DNA of 64,000 bases from Mercurialis annua (GCF_937616625.2 NC_065576.1:9798501-9862500), one strand, 5' to 3'; positions 22,311-35,300 are shown, numbered from the stretch's first letter. The notes: generated by a model not told the origin, from the letters alone. A program made the numbers and translations.

Positions 22311-22369
22311 TTTGGGTACCCCAGTGTCTATTATCCGATTTTTTAATATAAACTTATAATAAAAAAGGG

Positions 22370-23110
22370 AAAAGGGTCTTTATTGATAGACAAGAAAAAT
22401 TATTATTGATTACAAAAATAAATCAATAAGATGCAAGCTTATATGTAGAAGAAGAAAAATAACGGCCCCCTAACTAAATCACTAATAGAATTGCTAACTA
22501 GGCAACAAAGAATTGGCATGTGTATATCTTCTTGCAGGAATGCACACAGATTATTGACATGGAAACTTTAGTTGCTGATAGCATAATCTTGTGATATCCG
22601 CCCTCAAGATGGACGATACATATTAAGAGGACGAAGTTTAGCAGTAGCAGAATTAAAGGTAGCAGGAGATAAGGGCTTTGTAAAACAAATTACAAATTGC
22701 ATATCAGATCAAACTTCATGGGAAGAAGATGCAAAAATTTGTGCCAATTTTTTTCTCTGATGATGTGGCAGCCTATTTCAATATGCGTACTTATTTCATG
22801 ATAAACATGATTGTGAGCTAATTGAATGATTGAAATGTTATAACAATATAGATTTTGGTAAGGGCCGGGACACATTGCTGCAAATCCAAAAATAAGTATA
22901 CAAGCCATTGAAGCTCACAAGTAAGGCCAGTAAGAGCTCTATACTCAGCTTCTGAACTAGACCGAAGAACAGTAGCCTATTTCTTAGAATATCATGCGAT
23001 CAGAGAAGCACCAAAGAAAAACCAATTTCCTAAGATTGATTTTCTTGTGTCAACGCTGGAAGCCCAAACACAAGTACTTTAATATCAAAATGAAAAGTAA
23101 AATAAAGGAC
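22370..23110 (-). pseudogene. Ty1/copia retrotransposon remnant (RNase H end of pol, possible LTR)
   Basis: On the minus strand, frames with several stops encode the end of a copia polyprotein. About 23070-22990 gives a VDTRKSILG..WFFFGASLI-like stretch. About 22985-22920 gives SKK*ATVLRSSSEAEYRAL, matching the copia RNase H motif SKKQ.TVSRSSAEAEYRA. About 22870-22740 gives IQLAHNHVYHE..THIEI.CHIIREK. Downstream (22370-22640) is a non-coding block with CCGCCCTCAAGATGG, probably the polypurine/LTR region. Premature stops and missing gag, protease, integrase and RT show it is dead. Confidence 0.75.
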
Positions 23111-23289
23111 CTTTCTATGAGCTCCTTTAATAAACCTCACAACTTTGTGCATAGTCTGAATATGAGCATTTGTGGGGTAATCAAGAAATGGAACAATTGA
23201 TGAGCAGCAAATGAAAGATTTTCCTTTTTGGTACGAAGATAGAGAAGCTTCCCAAAAAGTTTTATCTATTTTATATTATCTCGCAGAAG

Positions 23290-23960
23290 GTTAGAGATAT
23301 TTTTAAGTTATTCTTAGAAGTCATAATAGGGATATTAGCAGGTTTGTAAAACTAGTTTCTTTTAAAATATCCAAAGCATAATTTCTTTGAGAAAGACTAA
23401 TTCAATAACCCGTCTCAGAGCACTTTTGACACTTAGGTTAATCGCTTCCAGTCTCCGGTTCGGATTTGGAGTTCTGAAATCTTGAAAGTGGATACCTGAC
23501 CTTGTCGTTTGTGTATGTGCTATCTTCGGCTGTCCCTCTGTGATCTAGTGGCAGAAGGGCCTTTTATTTGGATGTGAAGTTCGATGGGTTTTTATTGATT
23601 TCCGTCATTTTAGTATCCAGTCACTAAATTTTTTATTAGGATGTTTCGTTTCCATAGACGACGCCAAATGATGGATCCACAAAGACGGGTAAGGATATGT
23701 TTGAGGACGTGCGGATCCGGTTGGTGTGTAGATGTGGACTAAGTTAGCTACGGAAGATAAATTCACAAAGAAACAAAGGGAAAATTTGGGCTTTGGGCTC
23801 CGAATTTCTTCTTAGTTAGTGGGTAGATATAGTATTAAGTCTTTGTGATAGATGAGCGTAAGTTTGTAAGAGACTAGGACTGTTACCTTTTGTAGGTTTT
23901 TCCGTATGATCTTTCTTTGGCGATGTGAGACTTTGAATTTTATTAATATTCCATTAGATA
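23290..23960 (-). mobile_element. Ty3/gypsy leader fragment (Tat/Retand-like), copy B
   Basis: On the minus strand: LTR-like text beginning near 23960 (CAAAGTCTCACATCGCC), then CATTTGGCGTCGTCTATGGAAACG at about 23668-23645, the LTR end and primer-binding junction. The leader that follows matches copy A (12299-13170) base for base in many blocks, including CATCCTA..AAA..TTTAGTGACTGGAT and CAAAATGACGGAAAT. No coding sequence survives. Confidence 0.5.
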
Positions 23961-24028
23961 TTAACCCTTTTGTTAACTAAATTGCACCCTACCTGAAATT
24001 ATAATCTGGATTCGTGATATAAGTTCAG

Positions 24029-24049
24029 TTTGTGTTGTCATTATGAGTA
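24029..24049. repeat. 21-bp direct repeat outside the LINE, left copy
   Basis: Identical over 21 bp to 41504-41524 (core TGTGTTGTCATTATGAG). It lies 62 bp outside the LINE target duplication on this side and 30 bp outside on the other. It may mark an older insertion into which the LINE later moved. Confidence 0.6.
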
Positions 24050-24111
24050 TCGATTAAATCAAGCTTTTGCTATTAAATCAATCAATTAGTTGAGTCCATC
24101 AATTTCCAAAT

Positions 24112-24126
24112 TGGAAATCTACCAAA
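24112..24126. repeat. LINE target-site duplication, left copy
   Basis: TGGAAATCTACCAAA, identical to 41459-41473. It is directly followed by the T run (24128-24136) that is the LINE poly(A) tail on the minus strand. Confidence 0.9.
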
Positions 24127-24181
24127 ATTTTTTTTTCCTTAGATAGAAAGAAGAGGTACGGACCTCAAATACAGATAGAAA

Positions 24182-27100
24182 TTAGACCAGTGTACGTAAA
24201 AAGGTTCTTTTTTCCGTCACGGCCTTTTTGTGGGCATCTAGATTTGACTTCCGACTAATCCAGACAAAACGCACCTCTTCGAAGAAGTCTTTTAAATGCC
24301 AAATATCCTGACAGATTCCCCATCCTGTCGCTAAGGAACAATTTCCCGAGTTTACGGAATCGGTCACCTGAATGGCATCTCCCTCAAAGATCACATTTCT
24401 CCACCCTTTCATCTTGGCCCAACGCATTGCTTCTCGTAAGGCTAAGAATTCTAAAATTCCAGGGTCCCAAATGCCTCTAAAAATGTTACTCTCAGCACCC
24501 TGAACAACTCCATTCGCAAGTTTTGCCACCCTTGCTACCGTACCAAATTTATACTCTTTATTTGTTGCTCCATCATAGCTGATACGAACAAAGTGATCTG
24601 GGTACGTTGATCTACTCCGGCAAGTTGGTTGTCTCTGCCTATTGCCACCCAACTTAGATAGGATTTGCTGGTTGAGTGTTAATGCCGTTTGGTATTCCTC
24701 TACATTCTTAACTGCCACCTGGACTGTATCCTCAATTGTCCAAATTACTTCCTTAAAAGCTTTATTGTTCCGGGCCTTCCAAATTGCCCAAATGAGGAAG
24801 AAAAATAGTTGTATACTCTCCTCTGATCTATCTAGCTCCTGCATCTCAGAAATAAGCTTGGACCAAATATTGTGGAAGTTTGTGTTTTCTATACTGCGGC
24901 TTTGTAGCGCTAGTGGTGATAGGAACCATACTTTCGCTGCGAAGTCGCAATGAAACAGAAGATGAACTCTATCTTCCTCCTGATGGCAATGTGGGCATTT
25001 ATGCTCCGTTTTCAGGCGAAAGTTTAATGCTTCACAGGTTGGTATGCCATTCCACAGTAGTTTCCATAAGAAAATTTTGATTTTGTTTGGAACATTGGCA
25101 TCCCAAATCGTCTTCCAATTTGCTGGGTTGATGTTGTCTGTTGATGTTTGAATATCCTCTTCAATGTTTGGGGTTATTCTGTTCATTGCTTTGTGGTAGC
25201 CTGACTTTGCTGTGTATTTGCCATCTTTAGAATCATTCCAGATTAACCTATCTTGTGACAGGTATATTGGTAAGGGAATTGTAAGAATGGCCTCCGCATC
25301 CTCATTAATAAACAACTGCTGCAGCTTTTGGATGTCCCATTGTGAAGTGCCTGCCGCCATCAGATCTATTACCTTGGAAGGAATCATATCTTGTGTAATG
25401 TTATCTTTAAGTCTCGGAATGTAAGGATACTGTAATGGTATCCATGGGTCTTGCATTGTATTGATTTTGATTCCTGAATTCACTTGCCACCTTACCCCTT
25501 GTCTCAGCAGTGTGATGCCGTAGTGTAAACTTTACCATCCCCAAGAGGTACCTTTCCCTTTCTGCGCCTGAAACATATTAGTGTCATGGAAATATTTCCC
25601 TTGGAGAAGGCTATAAAGGACTGATTCCTCGTTGGATAATATGCGCCAAGCCTGTTTTGCAAGTAGTGCTTGATTAAAAGCTCTTAGGTCCTTGAATCCT
25701 AGACCTCCTTCCCCTTTTGCTTTGCACATTTTCTCCCAGGCGATCCATGATATTTTCCGTTCATCTCCTGTCTGTCCCCACCAGAACCGATTAATGAGTT
25801 GGTTTACCCTCTGGCACAATGAATGGGGGAGTTTAAAAGCCATCATAGCATAGACCGGAATTGCTGACAAGACTGCTTTTATTAGGATTTCCTTTCCACC
25901 TTGTGAAAGTAGCTTCCCTTTCCAGCCAGCTAGCTTATTGTTGATTTTGGCTAGCAAACCTGCAAATGTGTTGAATTTTGAGGGCAGTATATTTGCTGGT
26001 AAGCCTAGATACTTGTCTTCATTTCCCATGTGAACGACCTGCAGGGCGGAAGTAAACAGTTCTCTTCGTTGTCTTGGCATGTTCTTGCTAAAACAGATTG
26101 CAGATTTGTTGTAGTTGACCTCTTGACCACTTAATCTCCCATAACTCTTCAGGATCTCTTTAATACTGCCTACTGCTTCCATGGTTGCTTTTGTAAAAAA
26201 CATAGAGTCATCTGCAAAGAAGATATGGCTTATTGACGGGCATCGACTAGTTACTCTAATTCCCTGCAGTCTGTGTTCTCTTTCGGCTTTAGTAATGAGA
26301 TGTGATAATCCTTCAGCACACAGGACAAATAGGAGTGGCGATAGGGGATCGCCTTGTCTTAGACCTCGTGAGGGCCTAAAGTAATCTTTTGGAACACCAT
26401 TTATCTTGATTGAGTAGCTCACAGTCGTTACACACTCCATTATCCAGTTAACAAAGGTAATCTCAAAACCCCATGCTAGCATAATGTTTCTAAGATACTT
26501 CCATTCCACCCTATCGTATGCTTTGCTTATATCTAGTTTTAGAGCTAGATATTCGTCCTTCCCAGATTTTTTGTTTTTTAGAAAGTGAAACATTTCATGC
26601 GCAATCAAGATATTGTCTGAAATGGACCGTCCTTTGATAAACGCATTTTGTGAATCATTCATAATTTTTGGAAGGACCTTCTGTAGTCTACTAGCTAAAA
26701 TTTTTGAAATAATTTTGTAGAAAACTGAGCATAAGCTGATGGGTCTAAGGTCAGAGACGTGCATTGGTTGAAATACCTTTGGTATCAGGGCGATGACTGT
26801 ATGGTTCATACTTTTGAGGAGTTTCCCTTCCCTGAAGAAGTCCTGAATTGCTTCACATATGTCGGTCTGAATAATACTCCAGTAGTGTTGTAGGAAAAAA
26901 GATGTAAATCCGTCAAACCCTGGTGCTTTATTCGGATTGATGGAAAACACTGCTTCTCTTATTTCCATGGCCGTGATATTTGCTACCAGTTGATCATTCA
27001 TTGTTGTTGTGACTTTTGCAGGAAAAGACCTCAGCATGTCATCTGCATAATGTCCTTGGGACGAGGTGTATAGCTCCCTGAAGAACGACGTGATTATACT

Positions 27101-28273
27101 CTCTACTTCATCTGGTTTTGAGTGCCAGATTAAGTCTTTGGAGTATATGCCTAAAATTGAATTTTGCCTTTGTCTCTGTCTTGTTTTTGCATGGAAGAAT
27201 TTGGTGTTCTTGTCCCCCCATTTCAGCCAATCTTGTCTGGCTTTCTGAGACCAGTAAATCTCCTCTTCTATATGAGCTTTGGTTAACTGTTGTTCTAATG
27301 CTCTTATCACATCCCAGTCTGACGCATCTCCCAATTTATCCCTTTCTTCTCTGATTTTTATAGTTAATTCCTCAATCTGAATTTTGGAATTAGTCTTATG
27401 CCTCCTGTTCCATTGTTTCAGTTCAGCTCTAATAAGTTTCATTTTTTGGTGAACCTGAAACATTTTAGTGCCTTGTACTGCTCTGTTCCAGACTGATTTT
27501 ATTATGTCTGTGGCCTTCTCTTGTGTGCCCCATCTTGTATCGAAGGAGAAGTACTTGAAATGTCTTGTTATATTGGTTGTCATATTGAGCATAATGGGTT
27601 TATGATCTGAACCAATATCACTGAGATGTTCTACCGTAGCATGTAGATGGTTCTGTTGCCATGTAGTGTTGGCTAAGAATCTATCTAGTCTGCATTGGAT
27701 CATATTGGGAGGATTTCTTCTGTTGCACCATGTGAATTTGGAACCAATGTTTCCCAAGTCTATTAGTTGCATATCATTCACAAAATTGTGCAGGTCTTTG
27801 TTGTTTCGATAAGAGAATCCCATACCGCCCTGTTTTTCATCAGGGTTTAGCATAGCATTAAGGTCTCCACAAACAATATACGAAGAAAGGAGATTCTCTT
27901 TATTATAATATAGCGACTGCAACTGATTTGCCCTTGTCTGGACATTGGGATGGAGATAACAGAAAATACAGTCAAACCAACCTACATTCTGCTCCTCTAT
28001 TGATACTGTAATGAAGAAACTACTAGACTGTTGTATTTCAAGCTTACAGTTATTCTTCCAAAATAGGGCTAATCCCCCAGATAATCCTATTGGATTCACT
28101 ATGTGGCTATTATCAAAATGCAAAGATTTGGAAAGCTTAGAGACCTTGTGTTCGCTGTTCTTGGTCTCTATCAAAAAGAGAATCTCCGGGGAATTACTAG
28201 CACAAACCTTTTTCAGGTGATGAACTGTCAGGGGTGACCCCAAACCCTGACAGTTCCATGAGATAATCCTCAT
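24182..28273 (-). pseudogene. LINE ORF2: endonuclease, reverse transcriptase, RNase H (one stop)
   Basis: The frame runs 1364 codons with a single internal TAA at 25534-25532; before it 913 aa, after it 449 aa, all in the same frame. Residues 1-235 form an APE-type endonuclease (SWNCQGLG start, ETK, CGDLNAM, CRLDRFL, SDHKPIM). The reverse transcriptase follows (LALKLDISKAYDRVEW, RGLRQGDPLSPLLF, FADD catalytic box near 26210). After the stop come a zf-RVT motif (CPHCHQEEDRVHLLFHC) and an RNase H domain (ISYDGATN, EFLALREAMRWAK, FEGDA). The start ATG overlaps the ORF1 stop as ATGA (28273-28270). The stop lies between RT and zf-RVT, so endonuclease and RT could still be made. Confidence 0.93.
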
Positions 28274-29710
28274 TCTGCCCCTTGGGGCCTTTTGGGGTCG
28301 GCCACCTGACCCTTCATTGTTTGCTGCGACGTTGATTCCATGATACCCATGTTCCCTTGTTGATGTTGTGTGCCATCACTTGTAAACTGGTTGTCCTCTG
28401 AGTTGAAAAAGCAGTCAACAAATTTTGAGCTGTGCCTATCTCTGCCGGTTCTGGTCACATTGAGATCGAATCCATTGTCTGGTGTTTTTCTCTTCCCTTC
28501 TACATATGTCGGAATCGATTTCCCTGCTGTAGTGTATCTCTCTGCTGGGCCTTTATCTCGTGCCAATTTCTTCCATGTAGCCTGCTTGAATTGTATGTTT
28601 TGATTGTTGAGTAGTTCTTGATTCCTTGGTTGGTTCAGCTCATCCAAGGACTGTGGGAGGGCCTGAGTTCTTGGATTAACTTCCTCTAGTAGCGCTTTAA
28701 TTTCATCTCTGTCAGCCTGAAATAAGAATTGACCGTCCGGCAAGTCTTCATTGAAGCTTGGATTGATCAAATTTACTGCCAGCTCATATTGTTCTTCTAT
28801 GGTGAAATCTTCATCTCTGTTCTTGGCTCTGTATTTTTCTTGCAGTCTTGGGCTGAGCATTCTTCTAAGGCCTTGTGGTAGGAAAGAAGGAGCGTTGGGT
28901 TCCCCTCCTGTAGTTTCCTGTGTTTGTTGTCGTTTGTCCATTTGCTGCATAGTATCATGGGCATTGGAGTGAGTAGCGACGATACTTTGTGATTCCACGT
29001 ACCCAGGATTGATCTGATATGCCCTTTCTCCCAATGAGGATAAGAAGAGACCATTTCTGCTTAAATCTTCCCCTGTTGACGAGGACCCTGCCATGACTAT
29101 GTCATTTATATACCCTGTACCTTGGTTGGGTATTTTCTCCCTCTCTTCCGCTATAGTTTGTCGGTGTATTGTGTTTTGCTTTTGTTGCTCCTGGGCTTGT
29201 CTTGTTCTCATTTGCACCAATGAAAGTTGGCTACTGTGAAGCAGCTTGGTTGTTTTCATCTTTGGGCTATACTTGAACGTCCCTGAGAAAGGAATGCCTG
29301 CCTCCTCTTGTTCCACCATGGTTTGGCAAGTATACTTGGTATGCCCAAAAATGCCACAGTAGTAGCATAGATCCGGCATCTTTTCATATTTGAACTCAAC
29401 CCATTCTTTAATGCCATTCGCAGTTTTGTTGGAGAAACCAGTAGGAATTGGGTAGTGGATACTTACTTCAACCCTAAAGCGAAGGATGTTTTGTCTCCAT
29501 AATAATGTAACACCCCGTATTTTTTCGGCTTGTTACGATGAGTTTTTCAATGTGTTTTGGGTTAATGTTTGGTGGTTTAGTTCCTTGGAACTTTGGTTTA
29601 GGTTGCACAATAGTTATTTCGATGTTTGGGCTTGTTTTGAGTGTGGTTCGGGCCGTGTGAATCGACCTTGGGCTTAAGGCCCAGAAAATCAATAATTTTG
29701 GAAGCAGGGG

Positions 29711-29752
29711 GTGTATCACGGGCGTGACAGGAGCATCACGGTCGTGATACAC
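29711..29752 (+). promoter_or_regulatory. Inverted-repeat cluster upstream of the LTR TATA box
   Basis: GTGTATCACG (29711-29720) faces CGTGATACAC (29743-29752). Between them lie GGGCGTGACAGGAGC and the near-palindrome ATCACGGTCGTGAT. Further ATCACGGGCGCGA and CTTGGGCGCGACG units follow to about 29790. It ends about 25-60 bp upstream of TATAAATA at 29815, in the U3 position where regulatory sites sit. The same cluster is in the 3' LTR at 37032-37073. Function is inferred from position. Confidence 0.45.
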
Positions 29753-29814
29753 CATCACGGGCGCGATTTAGACATCTTGGGCGCGACGCGGCACTGTAGG
29801 GTTCGCTGTTTTGC

Positions 29815-29822
29815 TATAAATA
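29815..29822 (+). promoter_or_regulatory. TATA box of the LARD 5' LTR
   Basis: GCTATAAATAGC context, a good plant TATA box, likely directing transcription of the element with a start some 30 bp downstream. Its twin lies at 37136-37143. Confidence 0.6.
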
Positions 29823-31636
29823 GCTCCTTAACTCGATTCTTTCAGCCCTTTTTCACCCTATCAGACCTAATGCGACCCTACACTCAGATAAACCCTATTT
29901 CTATCATTGCTTTATGATCCTTGGTGGTTTTTAACAATTGATTGGTGATTATATATTCGTTTTGCGATTTCTACGCGATTTGCTTGTGGTATTCTTCGTT
30001 GGTGTGATTGTGACTCTTTTTGCTTCTTGTCCAGACCCTTCCCTAGGGTTTAATACTTATTTAATCTTGTTATTCTTCATTCTAAGGTAATGATTTCAAT
30101 CTCTTATGTATTGGTGAATCGTTGTCATGTGTTTTGCGTAGAATGGCATGATTTAGGGTGTTTTGGAGTTTGGAACTTATTGTTCAATGGTCTGAGATTT
30201 ATGATTTGAATAATATGTTTTAAATGGATTTTAATATGATTATAATATGATGTATTATGATTGGAATTGGATTTGCATGATTTAAACAACGAATTGGCTA
30301 ATTCTAGGTTTGTATGAAATTGATTCGTTTAACGATTTGTTAGTGTTGAATCTGAGTTATTTGGGATATTATGTGTTTGTGCTACAATGGCTAATGATCT
30401 AATGAATTAAGATCTAGAAGTGAGAATTGGGTTTGATCTATTTTGTAAAAATCTCTACGATTTGCGAAATTGACAATTTTATGAAAGTTAAACGCTATAA
30501 TTGCAAAATGGTTTTCAAATGCTATACCTACTGATATAATATATTCTAAGTGATGTTTTAAAGGTTTTAAATCAGTAATAACATACTTTGGTTTGTCGAT
30601 TGTTGGTTTTGAATCGTTTGGCTAGTTTAGGCAATTTTCGGCAAAATTGCCATGTTTGATTATTTGAGTGCTTTGGCTTAATTTTGGTTTTATCAAATTG
30701 TTAATGGCTGGAAACTTTGTTTATAAAACGGTTTTGAACACATATAAAGATATTAGTTTCATCTTAGGTTGTTGGGTTAAACAATTTGGTTAAAGGCATG
30801 TAAGATGTTATATTGTGTGTATTGTTTTGGCTAAACTATTTTAGGTTCAAGATGAAACTTGAAAGGCGTTAAATCTTTTGATTCCATTATGTACTTTGGG
30901 TGTTACTTGCCAAGTGTTGGCAAGTTATTTGGCTTATTTGCTTATCATGATTTTGGCATTATTAAGTTAGGGAATGAGTTCTTATTTTAAACTTAGTTTT
31001 ATTTAAGGATCAGATTTACTATGGTTTTACTTTGGCTTATGGTTGGGTCGGGTTAGACTTGTGTCGCCCGACATGTTGTGTTGAGCTATACTGCAGTTAA
31101 GGCTAACACACTACTTTGGAAAACTCTTTGGTTAAAAGAACTATTTAAGTCATGGAAAGGACTTCTGTTTTGCTTTTAAGGATAAGAACTCATCTAAGCT
31201 AACTTGCCTAAATTGTTTAAAGTGAATGATATGAATTCTTTGGTTTGTTTGGTACATGGATGTTTACCTTACTTGGGTTGTACTTTAGTTGTGTTCAAGA
31301 TGCTAGTCCTGTGTGGAGTTTAGTATTCTTAGAGTTAGGGATTGTTCGGATTTTGACTTATATATGTTTTAGACCCGTCCACTGCTCGTGCTTCGGAGTC
31401 TACGCAGGGTTAGCTGTTTGCCAAGTTTCACGTGGACAAGCAAGCAGTGAGTTTGTGCTTACTATTTACCGCTTTATTAAGTAAATTGTTATTTTAATAT
31501 TAAATATATATATTGTACGTATATTTCGAACTGTTTTTATATTATGACTTCTAGTTGGAACATGCTACCTAATGGGCATCATTAGGACTGCGTGCGCACC
31601 GGTAATGATCTGGGAAAGGTAATTATGGTAATGTGG

Positions 31637-31753
31637 TAACTCGGTGTGAGCATAGCTCTCGGGACCAAGTAGAGTAACTCGGTGTAGCTCAGCTCTCGGG
31701 ACTCTGGTATAAGTGTGGTCAGTGGTAACTCGGTGTAGCTCAGCTCTCGGGAC
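31637..31753 (+). repeat. Three-unit repeat inside the LTR
   Basis: The unit TAACTCGGTGTAGCTCAGCTCTCGGGAC occurs three times (starts near 31637, 31675 and 31726; the first is a variant with GTGAGCATAGCTC), with unequal spacers. The same triplet is in the 3' LTR at about 38958-39074. Confidence 0.8.
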
Positions 31754-32340
31754 CAGACCTGTTGGATTATGTTTATTATTTAGAATTGTGGATTAGGGTT
31801 CCAACTATTATTCGTAATATCGTATTTAAACGTTTTAAACGGTTTCAAAGGTTTTCCACTTAATAAATGTAGATAGTGGTATAAACTCATCTCAGTATAT
31901 CTGACCCCGTTGTTTTCCCAATTTTCCCCAGGGTTATGATCTGAGAGAGTCTGGTGATCTCCGCATTTACTTTTCCTCGGAGGTTTCTTTTATTTTTAAT
32001 AAAACTATAAACTGTTTTATTCTTAGACCGCAGTAGTAACTAGACGTCTTTATTATTATTATTATATTTTTTTCGTATTGGTTCGACTGATTTTATTGCT
32101 TTGGCATGTTATATTATTTACATTGGTTGATGATAAACCTATTTTAGGCTCGGAATTGAATAAGCATGTTATATTAACTGTTGAATATTATAACTGTTAG
32201 TTTTAGGCTGAAGTCTCGGTTGCCCCCGAATATTGGTTTTCTGCAGGTTTATGTGATAAATGGAAGGCTAGCTACGGGTTTCGGTACTACATTACCCATA
32301 CCCTAGCGCCGGTCGCGATTCATAAAAATGGGTCGTGACA

Positions 32341-35300
32341 AAGTTGGTATCAGAGCTTTAGTTTCGAACTAAGGCCAAATAATTGCATGTTATGTGTTTA
32401 TCGCTTTGAGGTATGTTAAGTGTTGTTGTTGTGTCATAGGATCTACTGCGGAATTAGGATTCAAGTCTTGTCTTTTGAAACGTCATCATTTGTTTTCAGA
32501 ATTTTCTACCTTCATCTATAGGGATGTTGAGTGTCGGTCTTATGTGTTACTGATGCTTTGCTTTGGAATGTTTACTGCTTATAGATTGGCTGACTTGTTG
32601 GCTGTTGTGCCATATATGAGATATACTTTGAATGATTTTTGTTGGCTGTGGTGCCATATATGAGATATACATTGGGTGATATTTTGTCGGCTTTTGCACC
32701 TTATATGGTGTTTACTTCGGTTGACGTTTTGGTTGACTGTTGTGCCTTATATGGTGTCTACTTAGGGTGATGCTTTCTACGATGTTGTTCGTTATATGAT
32801 TTTTTACCTTGGGTGATTAGTTCTTGGCTTTTACGCCTTCGATGATTTTGATTAAAATTGGATTGTTTTCACCTTGTCGGTGAGAATAGTTTGGTTTTGC
32901 TGTGTGGTTGTGTGCCAAATAGGTTGGCACGTACTATGATACGTTAGGCGTTGGCCATATCTGGTTTTCAAAGGATTTTTGTGATAAATCTTTAAGCTTA
33001 TGTTGTGGCTACACGTTGTTTGGTCACGCGTTGGTTTCATGGTTTTATTGAGAAAACTATTTCGATTTGATTTGTGTTTTGACACGAGAATCGGAAGAGA
33101 AGTCTATTGTAAAAAAAAAAATATGTGTGTGTGATTTTTAAATACTTTTCAAGTAAAAACAATTTCTCGTATCTCAGAATCTTACGTTTGACTTGGTGTT
33201 GACAAACGGTTGTTTTCAAAAACAATATTATTTATGGGATTTTCCCACCGTGTAGAAAATTCAATATTTGTGGCTGTTATTTTACCATGTTGTGGCATGT
33301 CGATGTTTGAAGCGTCGTTTGGTCATATGTTTGGTAATTTTGTTGGCTTGCTTAAGTGCTTTCAGAATGATTATTTTATATCAAAGATTTTCTCTCTTAT
33401 GTTTTTTTCAAATGCTTTTAATTTTTGATACTTAGGTTGCTTGAGCTTTTATTTTGAAAATATTATGTTTTTATTAAAATGTTTTTTTGAATTTACAAAT
33501 GTTTTGAATACGTTTTATAAAAGGTTATTTCGGGTTTGACAGGGGTTACCCAAGTTTGGGAGTTGAGCTTGGTAGTTGTAATGACTCGGCTAACTCGATG
33601 GTTTTATGGATTGAGATACTTTAGAAATTTTAAAGCAATTGATTTAATTGAGGAGATATCTTCGGATATTGATTTTGTTTTTAACCGTGGGACTCAACTA
33701 AATTTGGAACTCTTCTGGTTGACTATAAACTTCAAAATGAATTTTGATACGTACTTTTGAAAGATGATATATTTTATAGATTGATTTTGTTACGGAGATT
33801 CGAAATCTTGTTGTAACATGTCTTGATTTTATCTTTTAAGCATGTTAGGATTATTTTGCTTAATGACATGCTTGGTTGGTTTATGGTTGTATAATTTGTA
33901 ATCTTTTGGTTTTGATTTGCGTTGTATACCTCGCATGTTGGGTTGGACTATGTTGATTTTTTTTGTTTTACCTCGTCGTGCGGAGTAGCACGTGGGGTAA
34001 TTTCTTTCAAGCATTCTTTTGGCCTAACCTTGATGTTTACTTTTGATTTGTGAGTCGAACCTTCGTTTAGACCCTGTATTGCTTTAGTTTCGGTTTCAGA
34101 TTACGCTGGATTTGGTATGTTGTTTTGTGGATCGAGGTCTTGAGGTTTCGATATTAGTAAGATGAACAAAGTGTTTCTTTGGTGGTTTTTGATTATCCAG
34201 GACAAGGATGTTGAAAATTCTTATTGGAAGAGATAGTTCAATATATTAATAATACACTAGTGTTTTTCATCAAGATTGGATGATGCGATGCGGGAATTAG
34301 TGGTTTGTTTTGTAGAAATATATGTGATGTATTGTTTTTCTTTGAGTTAAGTTTAAGCTTAGTTGGAGTTTATTGTCACATAAGAGATTTTATAGTAGTT
34401 ATCGGTTTAAATTGTTATGTTAGTATCATATGATTTGGTAGATTGCAAGTAAGGAGTTTGAGAAATGGTTTTGAGGGTATCGAGTGCACATATCACAGAG
34501 TGTAATGTCTAGCAAATGTGTTATTGAGAAATTGATTTCAAATGAAAATTTGTGAAAGTATTTGAAATGTTTTTATCACGTAATTGTGCCCAGACATATC
34601 ATGAACATGCATTTTTGTATGTCACGAATAGGAAATTGCATTGAGCACTGAGTATGTTCAAAAAAAAAAAAAATTATTGGTACTTGCATAGTAGTACATG
34701 CATCACGTGCATTGAAATGGTTAGAGTTGGATGCAACTCTTTGGGGATGAGAGGTGTCATCACCCTGGCGCACAATTATGTAAAGTGGATTTTGCAATAA
34801 AGTGTTTTTGAGAAAAATATTTTGAAACGAACTCGCGAGTCACCTTGGGATAAATGTATTTATGAAGTGGATGAATTTCAATTGGTTTGAAATTTTACCG
34901 AAAGGTAGTTAGACAAATACTCTGTGATGATGGTGCTGAATTGAGGACGAATACGTTATGATTGATCGGTTCGTAGTATCATAATTTTGGGTTTCGTAGG
35001 AAGTAGTAAATTGCACTCGAATTATTGTTGTAATAAGTATGATAGGATTTGGAGGTCAGATTGGAAGGCTTACGTGCTAACTTCCGAGTTGTGATTTGAG
35101 AGTTGTTGGATTAGGGGATTTGGTTATGCTCCACGTGCGTGTATATATTGTGATTTTAAAAGAAGTTTGGTTTTTACATGTTCGATTTTGTTTAAACATT
35201 TTGGTATACTCAAATAGAATATTGTGCGAGCGAGGATATTTTCAATATAAATTTATTTTCCCATTTTGACAAAGGATAAAATTTTATCAAGTTCGAATTA

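Larger units (their letters stand above)
29506..32340 (+). repeat. LARD 5' LTR
   Basis: 2,835 bp. Contains a TATA box (TATAAATA, 29815-29822) preceded by an inverted-repeat cluster (29711-29790), and three copies of a 28-bp motif near 31637-31753. Differences from the 3' LTR seen by eye: AAGATCT vs AATATCT (near 30411), CCTGTG vs CCTATG (near 31311), and TTTTTTTCG vs TTTTTGTCG (near 32073). Confidence 0.93.

Noticed and set aside
29711..29917. 68-aa open frame present twice (also 37032-37238)
   Set aside because: It lies in LTR U3/R DNA, contains the TATA box and palindrome cluster, and its duplication is just the two LTRs.
31245..31484. 79-aa open frame with hydrophobic start (and twin at 38566-38805)
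   Set aside because: LTR sequence; no domain, no gene signals, duplicated only because LTRs are duplicated.
32394..32663. 89-aa frame at the start of the LARD interior as a gag remnant
   Set aside because: No zinc knuckle or gag-like pattern; composition matches the surrounding non-coding T/G-rich DNA.
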